From a bacterium (lineage in GTDB: Bacteria; Bacteroidota; Ignavibacteria; Kapaibacteriales; UBA7675): a stretch of DNA of 64,000 bases. The notes under the pieces are model-generated. The model was not told the DNA's origin and ran no database searches. It was given only the letters and a program-made list of their open reading frames with translations. Position 1 is the first letter of the stretch. Each line of letters opens with the position of its first letter. The stretch spans positions 1 through 64,000 of the forward strand of contig JAUIKM010000018.1 in NCBI GenBank assembly GCA_030430495.1, written 5' to 3'. Positions 50,786-59,739 of this stretch are shown piece by piece. The translations under genes were made by a program, and so were the position numbers.

Positions 50786-51189
50786 AGTGCCATTCCCATA
50801 AAAAGTTAAAAAACTCTGACAAAGCGGGGGCTCAGGCTTGCGAGGTCAGGCGCACGAAGATTCACATCATCGTCCGGCAGCCGGGGCGATTGCTGTTGCG
50901 ATCTCTCGCCGCTCGTCTGTCCATGCGCTGCGCCTCACAGCCTGAATATATGGCGGGATTGCAATTCAGCTACGGGGTATTTAGTGAGTACGACGCACGT
51001 AATCTGTTGATAGCCAACACGTTACGACGACACGAATCAGAGGCGGTTCGATCTCATGGCACGAACTTGTACGCCGCCCTTCGTTCACGGAGCAGTATAA
51101 AAAACGGCCGCCGCGCTTGCGCGCGACGGCCGTTCAGCTTCCGAACCGGGATCGACTTAAACAAAAACTGCCGCTTGTTCAAGGCGAGT
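50786..51189. other. Spacer between paralogs
   Basis: It holds the terminator of paralog B (51101-51132) and the presumed promoter of paralog A. No gene is seen. Confidence 0.5.
51101..51132 (-). terminator. Terminator of paralog B
   Basis: ACGGCCGCCGCGC and GCGCGACGGCCGT form a stem with one mismatch, followed on the minus strand by TTTTTTATAC. Its stem ends match the terminator after paralog A, so the duplication included the 3' end. Confidence 0.8.
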
Positions 51190-52962
51190 TTAACGCACCA
51201 TGAATTTTAAGGTGCGTACTGCGGCGTCCGTTCGTACCTGTACAAGGTAAACGCCCGCTTCCAGGTTGGCAGTCGGAAGTTTAAAAGTCTGTTCGCCTGC
51301 CAGGAGGCGAATGTTTTGCTCGTAGCGCGTCCGGCCCGTGATGTCGATGATGCGCAGCACGCCGTCGACGTCGCCGAAGTTGTTCTCGAGCCGCAGGTCG
51401 AAACTCTGCCCCGGCTCAACCGGAATCGGACCGGCCCGCAGGCCGGCAATGGCGGACTCACCAGGCCGAGCTTCGTCGCTGTTTTTGAACGTCGAGAAAA
51501 TGGGACAGATGGTCGTTGTCAGGAGCAGGGAGCCGTGGTTCATTTCAATCGGACTGACGGGAGTAAAGTCCACTTCGTCGTAAAAGACCTGGTCGAAACC
51601 GTCGATGCTGTACATGCCGTGCGACGGCGTAAACGTGCAGCCGGTCTGCCCGGAACCCGAAGTCCGCAGCACGTACCAGTCACGCGAACCAAAACCCGCC
51701 GAGTGCACGCTTGTGCCCGAAACCCAGTAGCCCTGTTCACCCGTGCTGGTTTTCGTAAACGGCGCAATGGCGTGTCCGTGGTCGATCGTATTTGTCGGCG
51801 CGCGCGGGGACGTGCGCACCCAGGTCGGAATCATAGTCCAGCGATCAAATTCCATTAACATCAGATCCTGCTCGCCGGCGGTATTTGTCTGGGCAAAACC
51901 GGTAACGACAAGATGGTCCGGCGTATGGCTGTGGTCGATGTGGAATCCGCCGTGGTGCCCATTCGTAACGCCGGCGTAGTTGTAGTAAAACGTCGGCCCC
52001 GGCGTGTGATTCGCAAAACCGATAACCGCCGAAGAAATGATCACTTCGGATGTGCCGTTGGGACAATCCAGCCCGCAGACAAACATGCGGTCGGGATCCG
52101 TCAGTACCAGCTCGTGGAACAGCCCGTCACTGTTTGCCTTGCCCTGAAGCGTCGCAAATCGGAATACGCCCGTCCAGCGGCTCACCGTCATCAGCAGAGG
52201 ATCGGTAAAAGTGCTCGATGCGGCTTCGTCAGCAAATCCGGCGATCATCAAACGGCTGTCCGCACCGTATTCCTTGACGTCCCAGGCTTCTTCACGCCCT
52301 TCCGTTCCGTAGTAGTACGACCAGCTCGTAATCCCCGTCATGATGTTGAGTTTCGTTGCAAAGATATCGCTCTGGGAAGTCGAACTGAGTTGGTTCCAGA
52401 CCGTGCCGACAACGACGATTTCGCCGTCATTTGCTTCAGTGATACCGCGGGCGACTTCATCCTTGCCGCCCGTCGCCACTGTCCAGAAAGTCGGCGACAC
52501 AAGCATGCCGTTTGCGTTTAACACGCCGATCAACACATCCCAGTCCGCATTGGGTTGATTCAGTTTGCGGTAGTTGGCCACAAAGGCGATGTTCCCGGTG
52601 CTCATCTCGATGATGTCAAAAGCATCCGGATGGATCTCGTATTCGTTGTCGAAAAAGGGATAGGTGTTTTCCCAGACGATCGCGCCGTTCTGGTCCAGCC
52701 GCGTAATCGTCAACTTCCAGCGGTCCGGTGCAGTGCTGTACTGCACCGACCCGATGACGACCACATCGCCGTCCTGCTGACTCAGCGTCGCCAGTGCGAC
52801 GCCGTTGTCCAGCCCGCCGCCGCCGTAGAGATTCTCCCAGGTGTTGACCTGCGCATTAAGCGCAGCGTGAGTAAATAACAGACAAAAAGCCATGAAAAAC
52901 AGAGATAAACCCGCCCGTGTTTTCACGGGGCGCAATAGTTGAACTCCTGGCATAGTAACCAT
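51190..52962 (-). CDS. Long secreted T9SS protein, paralog B
   Basis: A 590-residue paralog of the protein at 49028-50785, collinear over its whole length: VNTWENLYGGGGLDNGVALA, HTPGPTFYYNYAG and the identical tail RTDAAVRTLKFMVR. A signal peptide (LFFMAFCLLFTHAALNAQ) and T9SS sorting domain are present. Divergence is spread evenly except for the nearly fixed C-terminal sorting region. This points to an older tandem duplication with conservation or conversion at the secretion signal. Confidence 0.85.
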   Translation of the reverse strand: MVTMPGVQLLRPVKTRAGLSLFFMAFCLLFTHAALNAQVNTWENLYGGGGLDNGVALATLSQQDGDVVVIGSVQYSTAPDRWKLTITRLDQNGAIVWENTYPFFDNEYEIHPDAFDIIEMSTGNIAFVANYRKLNQPNADWDVLIGVLNANGMLVSPTFWTVATGGKDEVARGITEANDGEIVVVGTVWNQLSSTSQSDIFATKLNIMTGITSWSYYYGTEGREEAWDVKEYGADSRLMIAGFADEAASSTFTDPLLMTVSRWTGVFRFATLQGKANSDGLFHELVLTDPDRMFVCGLDCPNGTSEVIISSAVIGFANHTPGPTFYYNYAGVTNGHHGGFHIDHSHTPDHLVVTGFAQTNTAGEQDLMLMEFDRWTMIPTWVRTSPRAPTNTIDHGHAIAPFTKTSTGEQGYWVSGTSVHSAGFGSRDWYVLRTSGSGQTGCTFTPSHGMYSIDGFDQVFYDEVDFTPVSPIEMNHGSLLLTTTICPIFSTFKNSDEARPGESAIAGLRAGPIPVEPGQSFDLRLENNFGDVDGVLRIIDITGRTRYEQNIRLLAGEQTFKLPTANLEAGVYLVQVRTDAAVRTLKFMVR

Positions 52963-53565
52963 CCAAAGAATAGTTGAAGAAAGAAAACAGGTGGCTCCGG
53001 CGCCGCCGGATGCGGCATCGCTATGGCTCGCAAGATCGTCCGATCCACTGGTTCATCAGCGTACCGATGTTCGGCGCTTACCGGTTCGGATAGATCGGCG
53101 ATCAGGTGCTTGCCTTGATCTCGGCAGTGATGCAACCTCGCTTAATTGCAGTATGAGAACGAATGCAGGGGCTGTGTGGCCGACCGCCTGGCTGATTTGC
53201 GATCTCGAAGGGTCGGCAGGCCCGATGCAGCGCCGGATTGAGAGAACATATGCAGCCGCCGCAAACCTTTCGCTACGGAATAATTGCGCAGGCACCTCGT
53301 AAGCCTTTGATAATCAAAGAGTTATCAATGTCGAAAATTCCAGATGTCCGCAGTGGAATGCAGATTCACGTTGCAGGCGCAACGCTGCGGCACTGTTTTT
53401 GTTGTTTGTGCCGGCCTTCCCGGCTGCGCTGAATTCGCGTGGTGCGGCAGAAAGTAGCGGCAGGCTGTTCGACGCATTTTTGCTAAATTCTCGGACCTCG
53501 GCGTGCACCCGTTTGAGAGGTCTCAACCAAATTTCACAACCCCAAGTTTTTCGGAGTCATTGTTC
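52963..53565. other. 600-bp intergenic region
   Basis: It lies between the divergent paralog B gene and the GH64-like gene. Short frames are present on both strands, but none has a recognisable motif. Promoters for both directions must lie here; none is clear by eye. Confidence 0.5.
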
Positions 53566-54939
53566 ATGTCAAGTATTTATCTCTCGGTCGATGCAAGATC
53601 ATCCGGCCTTGCCGAAGGCACGCCCGTGTACATGTATGTGGTCGGACTTGTCAGTGTTGCCGCAACGCCAACTACGCCCGCCGTGGATACGTTCTACCGC
53701 CTGGATTCGACCGGCATGCCGCACGTCATGCAGGCGAGCGACAACTCCGAGCCTGCGTTTACCTTTCCGGGGTCCGGCTCCCTGTCCACAAAAGCCGTCG
53801 ATGCGTTGAAAGCCAACTACCCGCTCGCGTGGGCCGACTACAGCATCCCGGTGTCGCTGACGGAAGTGACTAAAATCGATCTGGCCAAAATCAACTCGAC
53901 CAATTGCCCCGGTCTGGGCACGGGTACGGCTGCTTTCAGCGGCCGCATCTACTTTTCCGTCGGCGTTCCCAAACTGCCGATCTCGCCGATCGGTTCTCCG
54001 GCCACCGGCTACACGGCCCCCGTATTTGTCAATCCGCCGGGCAACCAGACACTGTTCGACTGGATCGAGTTTTCCTTTGATTCCAACCAGGCGTTTAACG
54101 GCAATACCACCCAGGTCGATCAGTTTGGATTCCCGCTGACCTTAAACGGAACGCCCGGCGGCAGCATCCAGGGAAGGCTGAATAAAACGCGCTCCGAAGT
54201 CACCGCCGCCTTCGGGTCCGGTCTAAGCGGGCCCATCGGCGACGGTCTGCTGCAAGTCCCAATCAACGAGGACGCGCGCGAAGCCTATCCGGAATTTGTT
54301 AACTACCTGCGTCTGATTTCACCCAAAACACTCACAGGTGAAAACGACTACACCGGCGGTCTCAACAGCTTCTACGACAGCGTGATCAACAGCTCCTACA
54401 CGACCTGGCAAACAACGCCGCTCGTCACTAACGACCAGTCGACCGGCTACTATACCGGTTATGTTCCGACGGCGGACAAAGGCGACGGAACGGACAAAGA
54501 CTCCAACTCCAGGTACGCCGGCGAGTTGATTTTCTTCCAGGGTCAATACAGCAGCGTGGCGGACATGAAAAACAAGGCGCCCGACTTTGTACTCGGACGC
54601 ATCGACAGCTACGAGGTCTGGCAGTGTGAAGGCAAGCTGGCCGCAGGCGGCGACGCCCAGAAAAACGTCGGTAAAATGATTGCCGCCGCACTCAACCGCG
54701 GCGTGATCGCCAACAGCCTGGACGACTCCACCTGTTCCGGCGATGCGTCCTCGTTTTATCCAAGCGGCGGCACGTCCAACGAATGGTCGCAGAAGTTCCA
54801 CGAGTTCAGCGAGAACGCGCTGGCCTACGGCTTCCCCTACGACGACGTCTGTGATCAGAATCCGTCCATCGGCATCTCCGGCACAACCGCGATTGACATC
54901 ACAATCGACGGTTTCTGGATTCGCAAATTCCAGCCCTGA
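53566..54939 (+). CDS. GH64-like beta-1,3-glucanase
   Basis: A 457-residue protein from ATG 53566. It follows the glycoside hydrolase 64/thaumatin-like pattern: FDWIEFSFDSNQAFNGN then TQVDQFGFPLTLN in the middle, a second domain ending in NEWSQKFHEFSENALAYGFPYDDVC, and IGISGTTAIDITIDGF. GH64 enzymes cut laminarin (beta-1,3-glucan) to pentamers. No signal peptide or T9SS domain is visible, which is odd for a glucanase among secreted proteins. It may be cytosolic, released by lysis or exported otherwise. A terminator follows at 54974-55010. Confidence 0.75.
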   Translation: MSSIYLSVDARSSGLAEGTPVYMYVVGLVSVAATPTTPAVDTFYRLDSTGMPHVMQASDNSEPAFTFPGSGSLSTKAVDALKANYPLAWADYSIPVSLTEVTKIDLAKINSTNCPGLGTGTAAFSGRIYFSVGVPKLPISPIGSPATGYTAPVFVNPPGNQTLFDWIEFSFDSNQAFNGNTTQVDQFGFPLTLNGTPGGSIQGRLNKTRSEVTAAFGSGLSGPIGDGLLQVPINEDAREAYPEFVNYLRLISPKTLTGENDYTGGLNSFYDSVINSSYTTWQTTPLVTNDQSTGYYTGYVPTADKGDGTDKDSNSRYAGELIFFQGQYSSVADMKNKAPDFVLGRIDSYEVWQCEGKLAAGGDAQKNVGKMIAAALNRGVIANSLDDSTCSGDASSFYPSGGTSNEWSQKFHEFSENALAYGFPYDDVCDQNPSIGISGTTAIDITIDGFWIRKFQP

Positions 54940-54973
54940 CGACCGTTTTCAGACGCCGTTTGTATTAAACAGC

Positions 54974-55010
54974 AATGCCCTGCCGACCGAAATCGTCAGG
55001 GCATTTTTTT
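54974..55010 (+). terminator. Rho-independent terminator of the GH64-like gene
   Basis: AATGCCCTG (54974-54982) pairs with CAGGGCATT (54997-55005), followed by seven T. It lies 35 bp past the stop. Confidence 0.9.
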
Positions 55011-55054
55011 GATCTTGACTGCGGAGGCAATTTTGCTGCCGCAAACGACGGTTG

Positions 55055-55489
55055 TTATTGTCGCGGATATTCGTAGTTAAACATCCAGTTGATGCCGAAC
55101 TTATCCGTCACCATACCGAAGTACGCGCCCCAGAACTGGTCCTGCATCGGCATCGTCACCGTTCCGCCCGCGCCCAGCGCCGCGAACAGTCGATCGGCCT
55201 CTTCCTTGCTCGACGGAGAAACAGATACGGAGAAGTTATTGCCCACCGTTATCGGCGGGCTCATGCCCGGCATGGTGTCGCTTCCCATCAGAATCGTTTC
55301 TTTGCTGATCGGCAGGCTGACGTGCATGATGCGGTTTTTAAGTTCGTCGGGCAGCGGTTGATCGCCCTGCGGCGGCATCTCGCCAAATGTTGATCTGTAA
55401 GAAAACTCGCCGCCGAACGCGCTTTTGTAAAAATCAAAGGCGTCGCCGCACTGGCCTTCATAGGTCAGGTACACATTGACAGTGGTCAT
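55055..55489 (-). CDS. VOC-family (PhnB-like) protein
   Basis: A 144-residue protein from ATG 55489. It has the PhnB-like signature: VNVYLTYEGQCGDAFDFYKSAFGG at the start, a central IMHVSLPISKETILMGSD, and WGAYFGMVTDKFGINWMFNY at the end. It is related to the VOC protein at 46535 but belongs to the shorter PhnB type. The ligand is unknown. It is a single gene; a terminator at 55684-55730 separates it from the ArsR operon upstream. Confidence 0.88.
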   Translation of the reverse strand: MTTVNVYLTYEGQCGDAFDFYKSAFGGEFSYRSTFGEMPPQGDQPLPDELKNRIMHVSLPISKETILMGSDTMPGMSPPITVGNNFSVSVSPSSKEEADRLFAALGAGGTVTMPMQDQFWGAYFGMVTDKFGINWMFNYEYPRQ

Positions 55490-55683
55490 GTTCCAATAAT
55501 CCCGTGCTGTTGATGAAAAGATCAGATACTGAATGAGCAGAGTGTCATGCGCCGCTTCCAAGTTAGCACATTTGTGTATCCATGTCAAAACCGCCCGCGG
55601 CAGCGCTTTAAATTCGCTGCATGTTTGTTGTTTCCGGCTCCCGCCAACGCCCGTTCTGTCGTTTAAGTTGTACATAAAACACC

Positions 55684-55730
55684 AAACGCAAAGGACCGAC
55701 AAGCTGTCTGCATCGCCTTCCTTTGCGTTT
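55684..55730 (-). terminator. Terminator of the ArsR-SRPBCC operon
   Basis: AAACGCAAAGGA (55684-55695) and TCCTTTGCGTTT (55719-55730) form a perfect 12-bp stem with a 23-nt loop. It lies 33 bp beyond the SRPBCC stop on the minus strand. Confidence 0.75.
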
Positions 55731-55763
55731 AAGTATTTTACTCCGCCCGTACGTTTGCCGTAC

Positions 55764-56186
55764 TTAACTCATGTGTCCCGCCAGACTGTCGAGAATGGCC
55801 GTCCACCCGCCTGCGTGGTTGTCGCGTGACGTTTCATCGGAAAACTTGACATGTTTCAATTCCACCAGCGTGCCTTCTTCCGTGGAGCTGAAGTTAAGCG
55901 TTACGGTGGAGTCTTCCACGGAAAAGGGCGACTGCCAGGTAAACTCGATCTGCCTGTGCGGATTAAGTGTTTTATATACGCCCCAATGCGGAATTTCCTG
56001 TTCGCCCGCTGCCATGACAATTGAAAATTTCCCGCCGACGCGCGGATCGGTTTCGGCTTTCGGCACGGTCATACCCTGCCCGGGAATCACAAACTGCGCC
56101 AGCATTTCGGGGTCCAGCCAGGCGTTGTACACGGCTTCAATCGGCGCTTTGATGGTGCGCGAAACGTTTAATGTGAGGTCAGCCAT
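55764..56186 (-). CDS. SRPBCC (AHSA1-like) protein
   Basis: A 140-residue helix-grip protein: VSRTIKAPIEAVYNAWLDPEMLAQF at the N terminus, DPRVGGKFSIVM, and GGWTAILDSLAGHM at the C-terminal helix. Its start overlaps the end of the ArsR-type regulator gene by 8 bp, so they are translationally coupled. ArsR plus SRPBCC pairs are common, and the regulator probably controls this operon. The ligand is unknown. Confidence 0.9.
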   Translation of the reverse strand: MADLTLNVSRTIKAPIEAVYNAWLDPEMLAQFVIPGQGMTVPKAETDPRVGGKFSIVMAAGEQEIPHWGVYKTLNPHRQIEFTWQSPFSVEDSTVTLNFSSTEEGTLVELKHVKFSDETSRDNHAGGWTAILDSLAGHMS

Positions 56187-56556
56187 CGGAATCCTCCCTG
56201 GGTTGATCTTTTGGATCGTTTTGTTGAAGTGTTAACAAATGTTCGAGTTTTTCCAGTCGCAAATCCCACACGGAGCGCAAGGATTGCAACCAGGCAACAA
56301 TTGCGGCTATCGGTTCCAGTCTGGCTTCAATCAAATGCTCGCGTCCAACGGTACGGCGCTCCGCCAGCCCCGCTTTTTCGAGCACTTTGATGTGTTTGGA
56401 GACCGCGTTCAGGCTCATGTCGTACGCCGCCGCCAGGTCCGTCACCCGGCTGGCGCCCTCCTGCACAAGCGTCGTCAGCAGCGACCTGCGCGTCGGGTCG
56501 CTCACCGCCTTCAGAACTGCCGAAAGCTGCTGTTGCTGTTCGTTCGAATGTTCAAC
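56179..56556 (-). CDS. ArsR-family transcription regulator
   Basis: A 125-residue protein from ATG 56556. The winged-helix core is clear: LKAVSDPTRRSLLTTL, RVTDLAAAYDMSLNAVSKHI, and LEKAGLAERRTVGREHLIEA. It lacks the CxC metal site of metal-sensing ArsR proteins, as do most members paired with SRPBCC genes. The frame stays open upstream to 56799 because of a repeat-rich GC sequence, but that extension is basic, low-complexity and has no motif, so it is not counted as coding. Confidence 0.9.
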   Translation of the reverse strand, partial: VEHSNEQQQQLSAVLKAVSDPTRRSLLTTLVQEGASRVTDLAAAYDMSLNAVSKHIKVLEKAGLAERRTVGREHLIEARLEPIAAIVAWLQSLRSVWDLRLEKLEHLLTLQQNDPKDQPREDSDG

Positions 56557-56711
56557 CATTTGGTTCAATATAACACTTACATTCCGATTGTCAACCCTTT
56601 GGTTGAATGATTTTCCGACCTGGCCGGTGCGGGGCACGGGCCGCAGCTTGTGGACTGCTTTTGCGCCCGTGGATTGTGCGCCTTGTCTCGGCAGCTTGTG
56701 AACGGACCTGG

Positions 56712-56795
56712 GCTTCGCCGCTCCGCTTGCAGCTCGCCGGCTTGCCTTTTGAGCGCTTCGCCGCTTCGCTTGCAGCTCATCGGCTTGCTTTTTAC
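56712..56795. repeat. Tandem pair of CTTCGCCGCT repeats
   Basis: Two adjacent ~40-bp copies: CTTCGCCGCTCCGCTTGCAG ... CGGCTTGCCTTTT and CTTCGCCGCTTCGCTTGCAG ... CGGCTTGCTTTTT. The word order (CTTCGCC, CGCT, CGGCTTG, TTTT) resembles the left half of the dispersed repeat at 36774/40221/43990, so they may be distant relatives. It lies upstream of the ArsR gene. Confidence 0.65.
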
Positions 56796-56992
56796 TCATG
56801 TTTGTCAGCGGGATTGGAGCTGCGGGACTTCAAATTGGCTTTTGATTCAGTAAGACTTCTTTGTCCAGATTGTGAACTATTCTCGGAGGACAAATACTTC
56901 AGGAACGTGACGAACTGTATTTTTCAGGATAAAAGAAGAATTCAATACTACTTTTGACATAATAAGCAGAGTAACATACTGAACATTCTACT

Positions 56993-57023
56993 TTGATTTT
57001 GTAGAAAGCAGCGGTAATTTTAT
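56993..57023 (+). promoter_or_regulatory. Bacteroidota-type promoter
   Basis: TTTG, about 19 bp, TAATTTTA, in AT-rich DNA just before the membrane protein gene starting at 57059. TTCTAC ... GTAGAA overlaps the -33 region and may be an operator. Confidence 0.5.
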
Positions 57024-57058
57024 TGCGTCCATTCGCATATACTTATCGGGAACTGCTG

Positions 57059-57838
57059 ATGTCCGAGATTACTCCTCCTCAATCCGACTCCACGCCTCCG
57101 CAAATCAGGAAGAAATTTACGTTCGGGATGTTTGTCCTCTGGCTTGTAGGAATCATGTTCTTTATCTCTTCCTTCAATTCACTTGGAGAGCAGCCTTTCC
57201 TGGCGACGGCCGCGATTTTTGTCATAGGACTAATCGCTCTACCGCCCGTTCACGGTGTGTTGAGACGATTTATCAAAGACAAGTGGGTCAGGGGCCTGGT
57301 GTCTGTGCTGGCGATGTTTGCATTCGCCGCGTTGGCAACTTATAGTCAAAACAAAGAGAAAGAATTGCAAGCCGAACTGCGCGCCATTAAACAGGCCGCC
57401 GAGGAAAAAGAACGCCTTTATCTGGACTCGGCCGCCCAGGCAATTGCGGATCAATACTACTTCGTTAAACACTATCAGGCGCGAGCCTGGTTGCAAAACT
57501 CCGGAGACAGTCTTGAGAATCCACAGCACACGTTCTCGACGTTTCTGGACACTGCGTTGGTAGTTCATCAGCGAGATTCAATTCAGCACTTTCAAGACTC
57601 AGTCGCTGACCATCTAGCCATGGTTCAGGCGCGCAAAGACTCGATTAAACATGTGCAGGACTCTGTTCGAGCTTACAAACAGCGCCTCGCCGAACAAGAG
57701 CGTCTGCGACGGGAAGCGAACCGACCGATAAATCCAGAAGGGATTTCGATGCGTTGTCGGGCTTTTACTCAGAAAGGACCACAGTGCAAACGCATGACAA
57801 AAAACACGTCGGGTTACTGCTGGCAGCACGAGCGATGA
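57059..57838 (+). CDS. Membrane protein with C-terminal CRAxTQKG zinc-binding motif
   Basis: A 259-residue protein from ATG 57059. Two or three membrane spans (about 18-80) are followed by a long coiled coil (85-225) and a C-terminal motif CRAFTQKGPQCKRMTKN then GYCWQH, a small Cys/His zinc-binding module widespread in Bacteroidota (DUF5763-like). Lower GC than its neighbours. Function unknown. The zinc module also occurs on proteins with nuclease domains, but no nuclease is seen here. Confidence 0.7.
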   Translation: MSEITPPQSDSTPPQIRKKFTFGMFVLWLVGIMFFISSFNSLGEQPFLATAAIFVIGLIALPPVHGVLRRFIKDKWVRGLVSVLAMFAFAALATYSQNKEKELQAELRAIKQAAEEKERLYLDSAAQAIADQYYFVKHYQARAWLQNSGDSLENPQHTFSTFLDTALVVHQRDSIQHFQDSVADHLAMVQARKDSIKHVQDSVRAYKQRLAEQERLRREANRPINPEGISMRCRAFTQKGPQCKRMTKNTSGYCWQHER

Positions 57839-57958
57839 GTTTTTACGCCGTTTAATCGCATTCAAACTGCATGACAAACAAAAAGGAAAAACAAGCCGGA
57901 AGCATGACGGCGAAGTGATCAGTCAAAAGAGCGTGTGCCGGCGCAACACGCGGCGATC

Positions 57959-59680
57959 TCACCGCAAAACCATCGCTTTAAAATCCACCAGATCGCAATC
58001 AGTTTTTAAGCGCAATATGACAAGCCCGGCGGGAATATCCAGGTCGCCGACCGTCACAGCGTACGATCCACGCGCGCGGACTCCCTCGGCGACAGTCGCA
58101 ATTGCACGTCCTGAGAAATCGTAGATACCAAGGCGGACAGCGCTTTCTCTGTCGAGGGTAAAATGAATGGTAAACTCCTGACCGGACTGTATCGGACTCG
58201 GAAGCACGTGCAATCCGGTCGACTGACGATTGACGTTGAGGGAGCGTTCATCGATCCTGACGTCGTTGATAATATCGCAGGACGACATTAAAACAACATC
58301 GCGGCCGTTGCGGTCTTTAACAGGCGAAAAGTTAACCGGCGGATCGCCGACTATTTCGGGGCTGTACAGGCGGCGCAATCGATCGGCGTCGCACTGTGTA
58401 AACCTGACGTGCACCTCGTTGAGTCTGCTGCCCCAACCGTTCATCAGGTCGTCGGGATGCATTGAATGTCCCAATCCCAGATAGTGGCCCAGTTCGTGGT
58501 GTATGACCGAGCGAACGTCCATGCATTGCCGGCCGCCGCAGTCAAATGGCCCGTCGCCATGCGGTGCGCCGGTCGTCCATCGCAGGTCGGGAAATTGCCG
58601 ATAGTAATCATCGGAATTGTTAAACACAATCCGACTACTTTGCCCCTTTTCATCTTCACCTCCACAGACCGTGGAATCTTTGATGCGCACCAGGGCCTCG
58701 CCTGCAGGTGAATCGGCACTCGCCAGATGTGTCTCAGCCGCCAGCATGCGCGCTGATAGTTCGCCGCCGAACTCAAATCGTTCTTTGGCAAAATATATCC
58801 TGCCGCCCGTGGTCGTACCCGCCCAGTTAAACCTGGATTCGGTCTGAGCCTGCCAGGCACATCGACAGTCGTCGCCGATGCCCTCCAGTGCCGCCGCATC
58901 AAAATCGTAGGTGCGGCCCGGTCCATCCGGCGTATTGTCGTTGTCAAAGTCGTACTGGTAACGCACCAGCGCGTAGCCGTTCGATCCCTGTTCGGGAAAC
59001 CAGTGCGCAACACTGTTAAACAGGGGAACAGATGTGAAGGTTTCGGTGAAGTCGCGGCACGAGGAAAACTTGTAGAATGCATTGTTACAACCCGCAACCT
59101 TCTGCGAGGCGTTGGCGTCGCTCAATCCCCAGCCGCTTTCGTCCTGCGTGTTAAATCGGAGCATGTCCTGCCCATTGAATATCACGGTCTGACCGGTTTC
59201 CGTGTCCATGGTTACGTCGTCCTCCTGCGTGACGCGCAGTTCAAATTCTTCCACGTCCGCACCTTTCACAGACAACACAATCCGTGCCAGCCAGTGCAAC
59301 TGTCCCGCGCCGATGCGTGAGAGCGGGCCGGTGAATTTTAGCACATTAAAGCGGAACCAGGTTGGATTTTGCAAGGGCTGCGGCGTAATGGTCACATCAT
59401 AGGAACTGTTGAAAATGGCCTCATTGACCTGCCACAGACGGGCATCCTCCAGAATCGCTTCGTTGTAGTCCACGCCTATGTTAAAAGAACTGACATCCCA
59501 GTTGTGGTCGCCGGTCGCGACCCAGATTGTCAAGATGTAATCCACGTAGGTTTTGAAATCGCTTTGAGCAAGCCGGTCTATCTGAAAGTTAACGCGATTG
59601 TCAGCATGCAGCCGGCTGAAGTTAAACACGACGTTCGTGGCAGTAACAAACACAAGCGTCCATACATGAAGTGTTTTCAC
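57959..59680 (-). CDS. Secreted matrixin-like metalloprotease with T9SS sorting domain
   Basis: A 573-residue protein. After a signal peptide (LVFVTATNVVFNFSRLHA) comes a beta-rich region (30-200). The metalloprotease domain (about 230-450) has the zinc motif HHELGHYLGLGHS and a Met-turn (DDLMNGW), as in the matrixin/metzincin clan. The C-terminal 75 residues are a T9SS sorting domain (LHVLPSPIQSGQEFTIHF ... LDIPAGLVILRLKTDC). It is exported and would degrade proteins at or outside the cell surface. The following gene on the minus strand (59740) lies just upstream. Confidence 0.9.
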   Translation of the reverse strand: MKTLHVWTLVFVTATNVVFNFSRLHADNRVNFQIDRLAQSDFKTYVDYILTIWVATGDHNWDVSSFNIGVDYNEAILEDARLWQVNEAIFNSSYDVTITPQPLQNPTWFRFNVLKFTGPLSRIGAGQLHWLARIVLSVKGADVEEFELRVTQEDDVTMDTETGQTVIFNGQDMLRFNTQDESGWGLSDANASQKVAGCNNAFYKFSSCRDFTETFTSVPLFNSVAHWFPEQGSNGYALVRYQYDFDNDNTPDGPGRTYDFDAAALEGIGDDCRCAWQAQTESRFNWAGTTTGGRIYFAKERFEFGGELSARMLAAETHLASADSPAGEALVRIKDSTVCGGEDEKGQSSRIVFNNSDDYYRQFPDLRWTTGAPHGDGPFDCGGRQCMDVRSVIHHELGHYLGLGHSMHPDDLMNGWGSRLNEVHVRFTQCDADRLRRLYSPEIVGDPPVNFSPVKDRNGRDVVLMSSCDIINDVRIDERSLNVNRQSTGLHVLPSPIQSGQEFTIHFTLDRESAVRLGIYDFSGRAIATVAEGVRARGSYAVTVGDLDIPAGLVILRLKTDCDLVDFKAMVLR

Positions 59681-59739
59681 GATGACCTTCCTGAATTTTC
59701 AATGTGATGTTAAGTAATTTGCTGGGCAGTGTGATTAGA

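Noticed and set aside
56557-56799. N-terminal extension of the ArsR regulator
   Set aside because: It is basic and low-complexity, produced by the tandem CTTCGCCGCT repeats; the ArsR domain starts normally at 56556.
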